A stretch of DNA of 64,000 nucleotides from NCBI RefSeq assembly GCF_022230925.1, contig NZ_JAKKFH010000024.1, forward strand, positions 53,704 through 117,703, written 5' to 3'. Positions 8,593-16,840 of this stretch are shown here, one piece after another; positions within the stretch are counted from its first letter, which is position 1; every line of letters starts with the position of its first letter. Made by a program: the position numbers and the translations under genes. The notes under the pieces are model-generated. The model was not told where the DNA came from and did not search any database. It saw only the letters and a program-made list of their open reading frames with translations. The DNA is from Micromonospora alfalfae. Lineage in GTDB: Bacteria > Actinomycetota > Actinomycetes > Mycobacteriales > Micromonosporaceae.

Positions 8593-8982
8593 ATGCTCGA
8601 TATCGCTCTGCTGCCCGGGGAATACGCTCTGTGCCGGCTGGCCGCCGGCAGCACAGTGCCGGACGCGCTGTCGAGCGGGCTGCGCGGCGCGGACGTGGTG
8701 ACGGTGAGCTGGACCTCCGACGGGATCTCCGTGATCTGCCCGACCGAGCGGGCGCCGGCACAGGCGGTGGTGGAGACGACCTGGCGCTGCCTACGGGTCA
8801 CCGCCCCGGTGACGCTGGCCGGCACCGGCAGCCTGGCCGCGCTGGTCGACCCGCTCGCCGAGGCGCGGGTCAGCGCCGTCACGTTCTCCACGTTCGACAC
8901 CGACTACCTGCTGGTGCCCACCGTCCGGCTGACCGAGGGCACCGCAGCGCTCCAGCGCGCCGGGCACCGCGTCACCGGCTGA
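8593..8982 (+). CDS. ACT domain-containing protein
   Basis: 129 residues, ATG 8593. The C-terminal half (APVTLAGTGSLAALVDPLAEARVSAVTFSTFDTDYLLVP) matches the small ACT-domain family related to CASTOR-type amino-acid sensors. ACT domains bind amino acids and control enzyme activity, but nothing enzymatic is fused here. It lies in the same strand run as prephenate dehydratase, which also ends in an ACT domain; a lipoprotein gene sits between them, so a joint role is only a guess. Confidence 0.75.
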   Translation: MLDIALLPGEYALCRLAAGSTVPDALSSGLRGADVVTVSWTSDGISVICPTERAPAQAVVETTWRCLRVTAPVTLAGTGSLAALVDPLAEARVSAVTFSTFDTDYLLVPTVRLTEGTAALQRAGHRVTG

Positions 8983-9066
8983 CCTTCACCCGACCGGCCG
9001 CTCGCCCTACGATGGGCTCGGCCACCCCGGCCGCGACGAATTCTCCGATGTCCCGAGGATCGGCCC

Positions 9067-9684
9067 GTGCCGTTCACCCCACCCCCGCCCGCGTCCCCCT
9101 CACCGCGGTCGACGGTCCACCCCTCACCGGCGGCTCATGGCCGGGCAGCCGACCGCGTTGCGGCGCGGAGCCTCGCCCGAGTCCTGCCGATGGCGCTCGC
9201 CGTCGCGGCGCTGGCCGGCTGTGGCGCCCCACCCGGGCTGGGGGAGCCGACCAGCGCTCCCACTCACACCGCGGCCCCGACACCGTCCGGCCCGAGCACC
9301 CCACCGGCCACCCCGCCCACCACCGCGCCGTCTCTCGGTACTGTCACGCCCACCCCGGACGCCGGGTTGGTCGCGACGGCCTGCCGCAACGGGCCGACCG
9401 GCCAGCGGGTGCTGCAACTGTTGCGCGGCCGGGCCGGAGTGCTGCCGGCGAACGTCCGGACCCAGGTCCGCACCGGGCCGCTCTGCGCCGCTGACTGGCA
9501 GTTCACAGTGCTGACTGTGACCGGGCACGAGGAACTCCAGGTGGTCACCCGGGGCGAGCCCGGTTCCCCGGTGCTGGTCACCGCCGGAACGGACGTCTGC
9601 ACCATCGAGGTACGCGCCACCAGCCCGGCCGGGATTCGCGCCCTCGCCTGCGACGCCGGCCCGGCCAACGGGCCGGGTGCGTAG
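9067..9684 (+). CDS. Putative lipoprotein
   Basis: 205 residues from GTG 9067. The N-terminal part is Pro/Ser-rich and is followed by a signal-like hydrophobic run ending in ALAGC (LPMALAVAALAGCG), a good lipobox, so it is probably lipid-anchored outside the cytoplasmic membrane. After the cysteine comes a Thr/Pro-rich linker, then a compact domain of about 110 residues with three cysteines. The stretch before the lipobox is long, so the real start may be further in. The gene ends 10 bases before the pheA start. I do not recognise the family. Confidence 0.7.
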   Translation: MPFTPPPPASPSPRSTVHPSPAAHGRAADRVAARSLARVLPMALAVAALAGCGAPPGLGEPTSAPTHTAAPTPSGPSTPPATPPTTAPSLGTVTPTPDAGLVATACRNGPTGQRVLQLLRGRAGVLPANVRTQVRTGPLCAADWQFTVLTVTGHEELQVVTRGEPGSPVLVTAGTDVCTIEVRATSPAGIRALACDAGPANGPGA

Positions 9685-9694
9685 GCTGGTCGGC

Positions 9695-10648
9695 ATGCCG
9701 GGAACACCGCCGACACGTTTCGTCTTCCTCGGGCCGGAGGGCACCTTCGCCGAGCAGGCCCTGCGCTCCATACCCGCCGCCGAGCGCGGCACCCGTACGC
9801 CTGCGCGCAGCGTCGGAGAGGCGCTGGACAGCGTCCGTGCCGGCGACGCCGATGCCGCGCTGGTGCCACTGGAGAACTCGATCGGCGGCGCGGTGGGCGT
9901 CACGCTGGACGAGATGGCAGAGGGCGAGCCGCTGGTGATCACCCGTGAGGTGGTCCTGTCGGTGGAGTTCGTGCTCGCCGCGCGGCCCGACACCCCGCTG
10001 ACCTCGATCCGCACCGTGGCGGCCCATCCACAGGCGTCCACCCAGTGCCGGGGCTGGTTACGCGACCACCTGCCCGACGCCGTGGTGGTCGACGTGCTCT
10101 CCAACGGCGCGGCCGCCGCCGGTGCCGGCACTGGCGAGTTCGACGCGGCGATCTGCGCACCGATCGGGGCCTCCCGGCACCGACTCACCACACTCGCCGA
10201 CAAGATCGCCGACCACCCCGACGCGGTGACCCGGTTCGCGCTGGTGTCCCGCCCCGGGCCGCCACCGCCGCCGACCGGTGACGACCTCACCTCGCTCGCG
10301 GTCTACATCGCCCACGACCGGGTCGGCGCGCTGCTGTCCGTGCTGATGGAGTTGGCCGTCCGTGGGGTCAACCTGACCCGGATCGAATCCCGGCCGACCG
10401 GCGAGGCGTTGGGTCGCTACGTGTTCTTCCTGGACTGTGCCGGCCACGTGGCCGACGTACGCCTGGGCGAGGCGTTGCAGGGGCTCCGCAGGGTCTGTGC
10501 CGACGTCCGCTTCCTGGGCTCCTACCCCCGGCACCGGTGGGCCGAGGCGGGCGAACGCCCGGTGCCCGCGCCAGCGGGCCTCTCCGACGTCGACTACGCC
10601 GACGCGGCGGCCTGGCTGACCCGCCTGCGTACCGGCGAGTTGACCTGA
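9695..10648 (+). CDS. pheA: Prephenate dehydratase
   Basis: 317 residues. It converts prephenate to phenylpyruvate, the committed step of phenylalanine synthesis. The N-terminal catalytic domain begins FVFLGPEGTFAEQAL and has the conserved ENSIGG and the DAVTRFALVSR segment with the catalytic Thr. The C-terminal ACT domain carries RGVNLTRIESRP, the phenylalanine-binding ESRP motif that mediates feedback inhibition. ATG 9695 fits the family length. It is a monofunctional enzyme (no chorismate mutase domain). A strong hairpin follows at 10651. Confidence 0.96.
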   Translation: MPGTPPTRFVFLGPEGTFAEQALRSIPAAERGTRTPARSVGEALDSVRAGDADAALVPLENSIGGAVGVTLDEMAEGEPLVITREVVLSVEFVLAARPDTPLTSIRTVAAHPQASTQCRGWLRDHLPDAVVVDVLSNGAAAAGAGTGEFDAAICAPIGASRHRLTTLADKIADHPDAVTRFALVSRPGPPPPPTGDDLTSLAVYIAHDRVGALLSVLMELAVRGVNLTRIESRPTGEALGRYVFFLDCAGHVADVRLGEALQGLRRVCADVRFLGSYPRHRWAEAGERPVPAPAGLSDVDYADAAAWLTRLRTGELT

Positions 10649-10650
10649 CC

Positions 10651-10690
10651 GGCGCGGGGCGCCCCCAGGAGAACGGGGGCGCCCCGCGCC
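10651..10690 (+). terminator. Hairpin terminator after pheA
   Basis: A 16-bp perfect stem (10651-10666 with 10675-10690) closes an 8-nt loop, three bases after the pheA stop. There is no T-run, which is usual for G+C-rich actinobacterial terminators. It lies between convergent genes and may stop transcription from both sides. Part of the right arm, GCGCCCCGCGCC, recurs at about 10713 next to the end of the facing gene. Confidence 0.8.
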
Positions 10691-10733
10691 GCGGTCAGCT
10701 CGACAGATCAGGTGCGCCCCGCGCCACTCGCGG

Positions 10734-11456
10734 TCAGCTCAGCAGACCGCCGAGCAGGCCGCCCTCCTGCTGCTGCTGGCCACTGCCCATGACCGGCGGC
10801 TCCTCGGACGGCTGCACCACCACGAAGCCCTGACCGGCGAAGCTCATGGTGAACGACTCACCGGTGCGGCGTCCGAGCAGAGTGCCGAGGCCGAGCTGCT
10901 CGGCCCGGTGGTAGCCGGTCTGGAGGTTGGCCGACCAGCAGACCGCGGCCTGGGGGTCGACGTATGTCGGAGCGTCCACGTTCAGCACGACCGGGGTGCC
11001 CTTGGTGGTGATGGCGATCCGCCCGTAGCCGCTGAACACACAGTTGAAGAGGCCGGACGAGGACGCCATCCCGGCGCCGCCGACCATCCTGATGTCGTAC
11101 TGGAGGGTGGAGTCGAAGGCGAGCACGCTGCTGCCGTTGATGGAGAGGGCGTCGCCCGGCTCCAGGTCGATGATGTGCACGTCCTTGGCCAGCTCGGCGA
11201 GGAAGACGTCACCCTGCCCGGTGACCTTCATCAGCGGGACGCCCTCGGGGGTGAGCTTCTGCTTGAGGAACTTGCCGAGCCCACCTGAACCCAACGCCTG
11301 GAACTGCACGTTCCCCTGGTAGGCGACCATCGACCCGACCCGGGCCATCGCCTCGCCGTTGAGCTCGATCTTCAACATCTTGGAGTTCTGCAACCGCATG
11401 CCGGGCTGCGCGGACTCCTTCTCCAGATTCTCCGCGGAGAACAGCTCGCTGCGCAT
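10734..11456 (-). CDS. AIM24 family protein
   Basis: 240 residues. The body (MKVTGQGDVFLAELAKDVHIIDLEPGDALSINGSS and later GLFNCVFSGYGRIAITTKG) matches the AIM24/TIGR00266-type beta-sandwich family, a widespread bacterial family whose founder is a mitochondrial protein; no enzymatic role is established. The C-terminus is Gly/Gln-rich and ends GGLLGGLLS. ATG 11456 has AGGAGG with good spacing just upstream on the minus strand. The gene converges on pheA. Confidence 0.85.
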   Translation of the reverse strand: MRSELFSAENLEKESAQPGMRLQNSKMLKIELNGEAMARVGSMVAYQGNVQFQALGSGGLGKFLKQKLTPEGVPLMKVTGQGDVFLAELAKDVHIIDLEPGDALSINGSSVLAFDSTLQYDIRMVGGAGMASSSGLFNCVFSGYGRIAITTKGTPVVLNVDAPTYVDPQAAVCWSANLQTGYHRAEQLGLGTLLGRRTGESFTMSFAGQGFVVVQPSEEPPVMGSGQQQQEGGLLGGLLS

Positions 11457-11568
11457 GAAAGGGCCTCCTGAATAGTGTCGCGTTCGCTGCACCGACGGTA
11501 GGCGACCTCGGCAAGCACAGGCCGTCGGACAGACGGCGCGGCGCGGGCGGGTCGTGCGGCGCGCGGGC

Positions 11569-11931
11569 TCAGCCCCAGCCCAGCGAATGCAGGCGCGCGT
11601 CGTCGATGCCGAAGTGGTGGGCGATCTCGTGCACCACTGTCACCGCCACCTCGTCGATGACGTCCTCGTCGTTGTCGCAGATCCGCAGGATCGGACGGCG
11701 GTAGATGAAGATCCGGTCGGGCAGCACGCCGGAGTAGTCCCAGCCGCGCTCGGTGAGCGCATGCCCCTCGTAGAGGCCGAGCAGGTCGACCTCGCCCGGT
11801 GGCGGGTCGTCCTCGACCAGGATCACCACGTTGTTCATCAGGCCGAGTAGTTCTTCGGGCACCTCGTCGAGGGCTTCGCCGACCAACTCCTCGAAGCGCT
11901 CACGGCTCATCTCCACCGGCACCTCGCCCAT
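11569..11931 (-). CDS. Minizincin-like metallopeptidase family protein
   Basis: 120 residues. The C-terminus carries VVHEIAHHFGIDDARL, an HExxHxxGxxD zinc site in which two histidines and an aspartate bind zinc and Glu is catalytic. The preceding body (FEELVGEALDEVPEELLGLMNNVVILVEDDPP, then IFIYRRPILR) is the standard actinobacterial small zincin family. A substrate is not known. ATG 11931 is used; ATG 11910 (MSRERFEEL) is an alternative. No signal peptide is seen, so it is cytosolic. Confidence 0.85.
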   Translation of the reverse strand: MGEVPVEMSRERFEELVGEALDEVPEELLGLMNNVVILVEDDPPPGEVDLLGLYEGHALTERGWDYSGVLPDRIFIYRRPILRICDNDEDVIDEVAVTVVHEIAHHFGIDDARLHSLGWG

Positions 11932-12066
11932 TGTGCCCGACGCGGGGGCACGCGGCCCGGTCCTGCTGGACGACAGTGGCCGTCGTCCGCACATGCACGG
12001 AAGAAGCGACCACCCAGGATCGGGCGGAGGCTCCTTCCGTGGACGTACCGGTGTGGGTCTGCTTGC

Positions 12067-12498
12067 TCAGGCAGCCAGGCGGGCGTTGAGGGTGATCTCG
12101 GCACCCGGCGAGAGCAGGCGGGAGATCGGGCAGTTGGCCTTGGCGGCCTCGGCGAGCTTCTGGAACTCCGCGTCGTCGATCCCCGGGACCTGGCCGACCG
12201 TCTCCAGGTCGATCCGGGTCACCGTCATGCCGGCGTCGGTCTTGTCCAGGTGCACCTTGGCGGTGGTCTCGACCGAGGTGGCCGTCGAGCCCGCGTCGGC
12301 GAGCGCCTTGGAGAACGCCATCGAGAAGCAGCCGGCGTGCGCCGCGGCGATCAGCTCCTCGGGGTTGGTGCCCTCACCCTCCTCGAAGCGCGACTTGAAG
12401 GAGTAGTTGCCGGACAGGCCGCCCTTACCGGTGCGGATGGTGCCCGCGCCCTCGGTGAGATTGCCCTGCCATTGTGCTGAAGCGGTACGGATAGGCAT
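12067..12498 (-). CDS. OsmC/Ohr family peroxiredoxin
   Basis: 143 residues. It reduces organic hydroperoxides using two cysteines, Cys57 in AAAHAGCFSMAFS and Cys123 in ANCPISRLL, spaced as in OsmC proteins. The N-terminus (ASAQWQGNLTEGAGTIRTG) and the NPEELIAAAHAGC signature favour OsmC over Ohr. The start ATG 12498 gives the usual length. It is divergent from the membrane-protein gene at 12630, so the two share about 130 bases of promoter region. Confidence 0.93.
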   Translation of the reverse strand: MPIRTASAQWQGNLTEGAGTIRTGKGGLSGNYSFKSRFEEGEGTNPEELIAAAHAGCFSMAFSKALADAGSTATSVETTAKVHLDKTDAGMTVTRIDLETVGQVPGIDDAEFQKLAEAAKANCPISRLLSPGAEITLNARLAA

Positions 12499-12629
12499 GG
12501 GGCAAACGCTAGCGGAAAGGCGACCGCCGAGCGACAGACCGGCGCGCTCGCCAGCCCTGCGATCCCTGTCACCACCAGCTTGCTGTGCCATGATGCGACA
12601 CAGGTCCGTGACCGGCGGAAGGGTGGCCG

Positions 12630-13367
12630 ATGTCCGAGGAGCTTCCGATCCCGCGACAGGGTGACCGATCCGAGGCCCCGGCGGTGATCGAGTGGGGTGC
12701 CGACGAGCCGGCCCCGCGACGCCGCTTCGCCTGGTCCCTGGGCGACCTCGCGCAGGATCCTCGGCTGCCCCTGCTGCTCGCCGGTCTGGGCGCGGTGGCC
12801 GCGATCGCCTCGCTCATCGGTGAGTGGCTGGTGATGAGCCTGCCGAACGGCGGGCCCGACGGCAATGCGACGTTCGAGGTGCCTGCCGGGGTGTCCGAGG
12901 TCGGTGGCTTCGGGGTCGGCTATCTGGTTGGGCTTCTCGCCCTCGTCTGCGCCGTGGCGCTGACGTTGCGCGGCACGGCGGCCGTGCGGCCGAACGCCCG
13001 GCTGACCGGCCTCACCCTGGCCGGTGCCCTGCTGATGCTGCTGCTGGCCGCCACTGCCAGCCTCGACAACCCCGGTCAGCGAAACTTCTTCTACTCGCTT
13101 GAGGACGGCTTTCACATCGAGTACGGCCGTGGGCTGGTGATGGCGTTCGTCGCCTGTGTGCTGTTCGGGGCCGCCCTGAAGCTGGCCCCCGCCGCACCCT
13201 CCGGCGCGTTCGGGCCGCCGGACGACGACCGCTCCGCCGACCCGCCGGCACCGCGCCCCTGGCGCCGCCGCAGAGGCCCCGACCCGATCGAGGACGGCCT
13301 ACCGGCCCCAGCCGACCTGACAGTCACCCCCGCCGCCCCTTTCACCCGCCCCGACCCCCAGCCCTGA
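12630..13367 (+). CDS. Hypothetical four-helix membrane protein
   Basis: 245 residues from ATG 12630. Four hydrophobic segments are visible, around LLLAGLGAVAAIASLIGEWLV, VGYLVGLLALVCAVALTL, LAGALLMLLLAATASL and VMAFVACVLFGAALKLA. The C-terminal 60 residues are Pro/Asp/Arg-rich and probably cytoplasmic and disordered. No family was recognised. A palindromic 71-nt repeat lies downstream at 13405. Confidence 0.75.
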   Translation: MSEELPIPRQGDRSEAPAVIEWGADEPAPRRRFAWSLGDLAQDPRLPLLLAGLGAVAAIASLIGEWLVMSLPNGGPDGNATFEVPAGVSEVGGFGVGYLVGLLALVCAVALTLRGTAAVRPNARLTGLTLAGALLMLLLAATASLDNPGQRNFFYSLEDGFHIEYGRGLVMAFVACVLFGAALKLAPAAPSGAFGPPDDDRSADPPAPRPWRRRRGPDPIEDGLPAPADLTVTPAAPFTRPDPQP

Positions 13368-13404
13368 CCCACCCTCACCCACCCACCCACCCACTCTCAC
13401 CGCG

Positions 13405-13475
13405 GCGATCTTGCACTTACTGCGCCGACATACAGCGCATAACACGCAGAACGGCAACCGAGAGTGCAAGATCGC
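13405..13475. repeat. 71-nt palindromic intergenic repeat, copy 1
   Basis: Terminal arms GCGATCTTGCACT (13405-13417) and AGTGCAAGATCGC (13463-13475) are perfect complements, and the interior also has CTGCG/CGCAG pairing. The whole unit matches the reverse complement of 35427-35497 at 57 of 71 positions by hand count. It lies between two genes on the plus strand. It could be a REP-like element or a transcript-end structure. Confidence 0.8.
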
Positions 13476-13638
13476 GGGGACGGGTGGGGGCGGGGCGCGG
13501 GGGCGGGGTTGGCGTCCGATTCGCCTGGAAGCCATGGATGCGACCCGTTCCGCGAGGTACGGTTGCTGCCCGCCGTCACTCCGGGACTCGGGTTCCCTGA
13601 CCCCTGGCGGTGCGACGGCGGCGGGCGAAGGAGGAACG

Positions 13639-14460
13639 ATGACCCGCCCGGGACTGCCCAAGTTGATCGCGACCGACCTCGACGGGACGCTGGTCCGTAG
13701 CGATGACACCGTCTCCGCGTACACCCATGGGGTGCTCGACCGGGTGCGCGCCGCCGGGATTCCGGTGGTCGGCGCGACCGGACGCGGCCCTCGGTTGACC
13801 GAGTTGACCCGCAACGACATCCGGGCCGCCGACTTCCTGGTGATGGCCGGCGGCGGACGGGTGGTCGACCAGAGCGACCCGAGCGGCCCGGTGGTGCTCC
13901 GCGACGAGCGGTTGCCCGCCGAGGTGCTGGCCCGGCTCCTCGCCGACCTGGAGGCGGAGGTCGGCCCGCTGACAGTGATGGTCGAGGCGTCCGACGAGCA
14001 CGACGCCCCGCTGTGGGGCGACTACCACGAGAGCTGGCCCTACCAGGACCGCTTCGAGGCGCGCACTCGCGACGAGTGCCTCGCCTGCGACGTGATCAAG
14101 GCGTTCGCCCGGACCGCCGACCATCACGTGGACGAACTGCTGGCGGTGGCCCGCCGGGTCGTCCCGCCGCAGGTCGCCACGCTCACCCAGGCCGGGCTCG
14201 GCTTCATCGAGATCTGCCCGCCCGGCGTGGACAAGGCGACCGGGCTGACAGTGGTGGCGCAGACCCTCGGGGTCGACCCGGCCGATGTGCTGGTCTTCGG
14301 TGACATGCCCAACGACCTGCCGATGTTCGAGTGGGCCGGTTGGTCGCGGGTGGCAGTGGCCAACGCGCACCCCGCGCTGCGCGCCGCCGCCGACGAGGTG
14401 ACCTTGCGCAACGACGACGACGGGGTGGCGGTGTATCTGGACCGGCTACTGTCCCGGTAA
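13639..14460 (+). CDS. HAD-superfamily (Cof-type) phosphatase
   Basis: 273 residues. HAD motif I is IATDLDGTLV (nucleophile Asp), motif II lies at VVGATGRG, and motifs III/IV appear as a lysine (VDKATGL) and VFGDMPNDLPMFEWAG. The large cap inserted after motif II is of the C2 type, typical of Cof/HAD-IIB sugar-phosphate or nucleotide phosphatases. ATG 13639 has AGGAGG just upstream. Its stop overlaps the start of the next gene by one base, and the two proteins are paralogues. Confidence 0.9.
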   Translation: MTRPGLPKLIATDLDGTLVRSDDTVSAYTHGVLDRVRAAGIPVVGATGRGPRLTELTRNDIRAADFLVMAGGGRVVDQSDPSGPVVLRDERLPAEVLARLLADLEAEVGPLTVMVEASDEHDAPLWGDYHESWPYQDRFEARTRDECLACDVIKAFARTADHHVDELLAVARRVVPPQVATLTQAGLGFIEICPPGVDKATGLTVVAQTLGVDPADVLVFGDMPNDLPMFEWAGWSRVAVANAHPALRAAADEVTLRNDDDGVAVYLDRLLSR

Positions 14461-15272
14461 TGGGAGACACACCCCGCCTCATCGCCACCGACATCGACGG
14501 CACGCTGATCCGCGACGACCACACAGTCAGCCCACGCACCGCCGACCTGCTCGCGCGGATCTCCGCGCGAGGCACGCCGGTCGTCCTGGTCACCGGCCGT
14601 CCGGTCCGCTGGCTCAAGATGGTGTACGACCAGCTCGCCCGACCGCTGCCGGCGGTCTGCGCGAACGGCGCCGTCGTCTACGACCCGTTCGAGGACGAGG
14701 TGGTACGGGCTGACCCGCTCGCCCCGCACCACCTGGCCGAGGTCGCCCGGAGGCTACGGGCCGAGGTTCCCGGGATCAGCTTCGCCGTGGAGATCCTGGA
14801 CAGCCGGGAGATGCGGCACGAGGCGCACTACCCGCTGCGCTGGGACGCCGACGCCAACGGCATCCGGCCGATCGAGACGCCGGAGGAGTTGCTTTCGGTG
14901 CCGGCGGTGAAGCTCCTCGCCCGCGCCGGCGAGCAGGACCCGGATGCCTTCGCCGAGCTGATCGCCACGGCGGTGGCGGGGTTGGCCGAGGCAACGCACT
15001 CGTCGTCCTCAGGGCTTGTGGAGATCTCGGCAGCCGGGGTGACGAAGGCTGCGGGGCTGGCCTGGTACTGCGACCAGCTCGGGGTGGCCGCGGCTGACGT
15101 GCTGGCCTTCGGCGACATGCCCAACGACGTGCCGATGCTGACCTGGGCCGGGCGTGGCGTGGCGGTGGCCAACGCGCACCGCGCCGTCCTGGCGGTCGCC
15201 GACGACGTGACGACGGCGAACACCGAGGACGGCGTGGCGGCGTACCTGGAGAAGGTCTTCGGGGTGGACTGA
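14460..15272 (+). CDS. HAD-superfamily (Cof-type) phosphatase, paralogue of the preceding gene
   Basis: 270 residues with the same HAD-IIB arrangement as its neighbour: IATDIDGTLIRDDHTVS, VVLVTGRPVRWLK, a conserved lysine in VTKAAGL, and AFGDMPNDVPMLTWAG. The ATG overlaps the previous TAA by one base (TAATG), so the pair is translationally coupled. Tandem duplication followed by divergence is the simplest explanation. Substrates cannot be predicted; such enzymes act on sugar phosphates, flavin or pyridoxal intermediates. Confidence 0.9.
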   Translation: MGDTPRLIATDIDGTLIRDDHTVSPRTADLLARISARGTPVVLVTGRPVRWLKMVYDQLARPLPAVCANGAVVYDPFEDEVVRADPLAPHHLAEVARRLRAEVPGISFAVEILDSREMRHEAHYPLRWDADANGIRPIETPEELLSVPAVKLLARAGEQDPDAFAELIATAVAGLAEATHSSSSGLVEISAAGVTKAAGLAWYCDQLGVAAADVLAFGDMPNDVPMLTWAGRGVAVANAHRAVLAVADDVTTANTEDGVAAYLEKVFGVD

Positions 15273-15274
15273 GG

Positions 15275-15868
15275 TCAGAGGTACTGACCGGTGTTGTGAC
15301 CCTCGCCGCCGCCCGGCTGGCCGATGCCCGGCATCCCGGGGACGACCCCACCGGGGCCGCTGGGCAGCGCCTGCCGGCCGCCGCGCATCTGCTCCAGCTG
15401 CACCCGGGCGGCCATCTGCTGGGCCACCAGGGCCGCCTGGATGCCGTGGAACAAGCCCTCCAGCCAGCCGACGAGCTGGGCGTGCGCGATCCGCAGCTCG
15501 CCCTCGCTGGGGGCCTTGTCCTCGGCGAAGGGCAGCGAGATGCGCTCCAGCTCGTCACGCAGCTCAGGGGCGAGGCCCTCCTTGAGCTCGACGATCGACC
15601 GCTCGTGGATCTCCCGCATCCGGTTGCGGCTGGCGTCGTCGAGAGGCGCGGCCTTCACCTCCTCCAGCAACTGCTTGATCATGCTGCCGATCCGCATCAC
15701 CTTGGCCGGCTGTTCGACCAGGCGGGTCGGGTCCTCACCCTGGCCCTCGTCGGTCTGCATCGTGCCGATCGGCCGGCCGTCCGGGCCAACCACCACCACC
15801 GTGCCGGAGTGGCCGGAGTCGTCGGGGCCGGGCTCGTCGTTCTGTCCAGCGGAGCGCGCTTCGGTCAT
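15275..15868 (-). CDS. bpa: Bacterial proteasome activator Bpa
   Basis: 197 residues, very close to mycobacterial Bpa (Rv3780, DUF2587). Shared features are the core LVEQPAKVMRIGSMIKQLLEEV, the segment AQLVGWLEGLFHGIQAAL, and the C-terminal tail ending GQYL, the HbYX-like tail that docks into the 20S proteasome and opens its gate without ATP. It forms a ring that feeds unfolded substrates, such as HspR in mycobacteria, to the proteasome. The proteasome genes themselves are not in this window. ATG 15868 is preferred to the start at 15901. It converges on the HAD gene with a 2-base gap. Confidence 0.94.
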   Translation of the reverse strand: MTEARSAGQNDEPGPDDSGHSGTVVVVGPDGRPIGTMQTDEGQGEDPTRLVEQPAKVMRIGSMIKQLLEEVKAAPLDDASRNRMREIHERSIVELKEGLAPELRDELERISLPFAEDKAPSEGELRIAHAQLVGWLEGLFHGIQAALVAQQMAARVQLEQMRGGRQALPSGPGGVVPGMPGIGQPGGGEGHNTGQYL

Positions 15869-15961
15869 GGGGTCCATCTTTACCCAGCGGACGCGAGCCA
15901 TGCCGGCCGGGACCGACTACCGGGGCCGAACCACCCGGGCGGGGCGCGCTACCGTCGCGCC

Positions 15962-16759
15962 ATGCCTGTCGACCCGCGCGCCGTGTTGACCCGGCCCGCA
16001 CCGGAACCCGACCGGACAGTGGCGTACGGGGACCATCCGGATCAGGTGGCCGATCTGCGTTTCCCGGCGGGAACCGGGCCGGCCCGACCGCTGGTCGTCG
16101 TGGTGCACGGCGGCTTCTGGCGGGCCGAGTACGACAGACGGCACACCGGCCCGCTGGCCGCGGCTCTCGCCGCTGACGGCTACCCGGTGGCACAGCTGGA
16201 ATACCGCCGTACCGGGCAGCCCGGAGGTGGCTGGCCGGGCACCCTGACCGACGTGCTGACCGGGGTGGCCGAGCTGCCGATGCTGGCGGCCGAGGCGCTG
16301 CCCGGCCGGGTGAGCCCGGCCCCGCCGATCCTGGTCGGGCACTCCGCCGGCGGCCACCTGGCGCTGTACGTGGCGGCCACCGCCCCGGCAACGGTGGGCG
16401 CGGTGCTCGCCCTGGCCCCGGTGGCCGATCTGGGCGAGGCGTACCGGCGGGATCTGGACTCGGGCGCTGTCGCCGCGCTGCTCGGCGGCGGACCGGCACA
16501 GGTCCCGGACCGGTACGCGGCGGCGGATCCACGGATGTTGGTACCGATACGAACACGGACGGTAGTTGTGCACGGCTCCGACGATCGTCAGGTCCCGGTG
16601 GAGATGAGCCGGGATTTCGTCACAGAGGCGCGCGTCACAGGTTCCGATATTTCCCTTGTTGAACTGCCCGGATGCGAGCATTTCGGGCTGATCGACCCGG
16701 AGGCCGTCGCCTGGTCCCAGGTGCTCGCCGTGTTGCGGTCCCTGCACGATGATCAATAG
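15962..16759 (+). CDS. Alpha/beta-hydrolase (kynurenine-formamidase/esterase-like)
   Basis: 265 residues. It has the oxyanion motif HGGFW, the nucleophile elbow GHSAGG, a late acid at VVHGSDDRQVP, and the base in LPGCEHFGLIDP. The HGGFW motif is characteristic of arylformamidase-like and carboxylesterase hydrolases. There is no signal peptide. No other tryptophan-catabolism gene is nearby, so kynurenine formamidase activity is only one possibility. ATG 15962 is the start that matches family length. Confidence 0.85.
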   Translation: MPVDPRAVLTRPAPEPDRTVAYGDHPDQVADLRFPAGTGPARPLVVVVHGGFWRAEYDRRHTGPLAAALAADGYPVAQLEYRRTGQPGGGWPGTLTDVLTGVAELPMLAAEALPGRVSPAPPILVGHSAGGHLALYVAATAPATVGAVLALAPVADLGEAYRRDLDSGAVAALLGGGPAQVPDRYAAADPRMLVPIRTRTVVVHGSDDRQVPVEMSRDFVTEARVTGSDISLVELPGCEHFGLIDPEAVAWSQVLAVLRSLHDDQ

Positions 16760-16840
16760 CCATTGACGCAGCGTCGCGGACCAGGTAGAACGCCGGTGGG
16801 GCGGTGTTCGGCCCTGTAACGCTTCCTTGGAAGGAACTCG

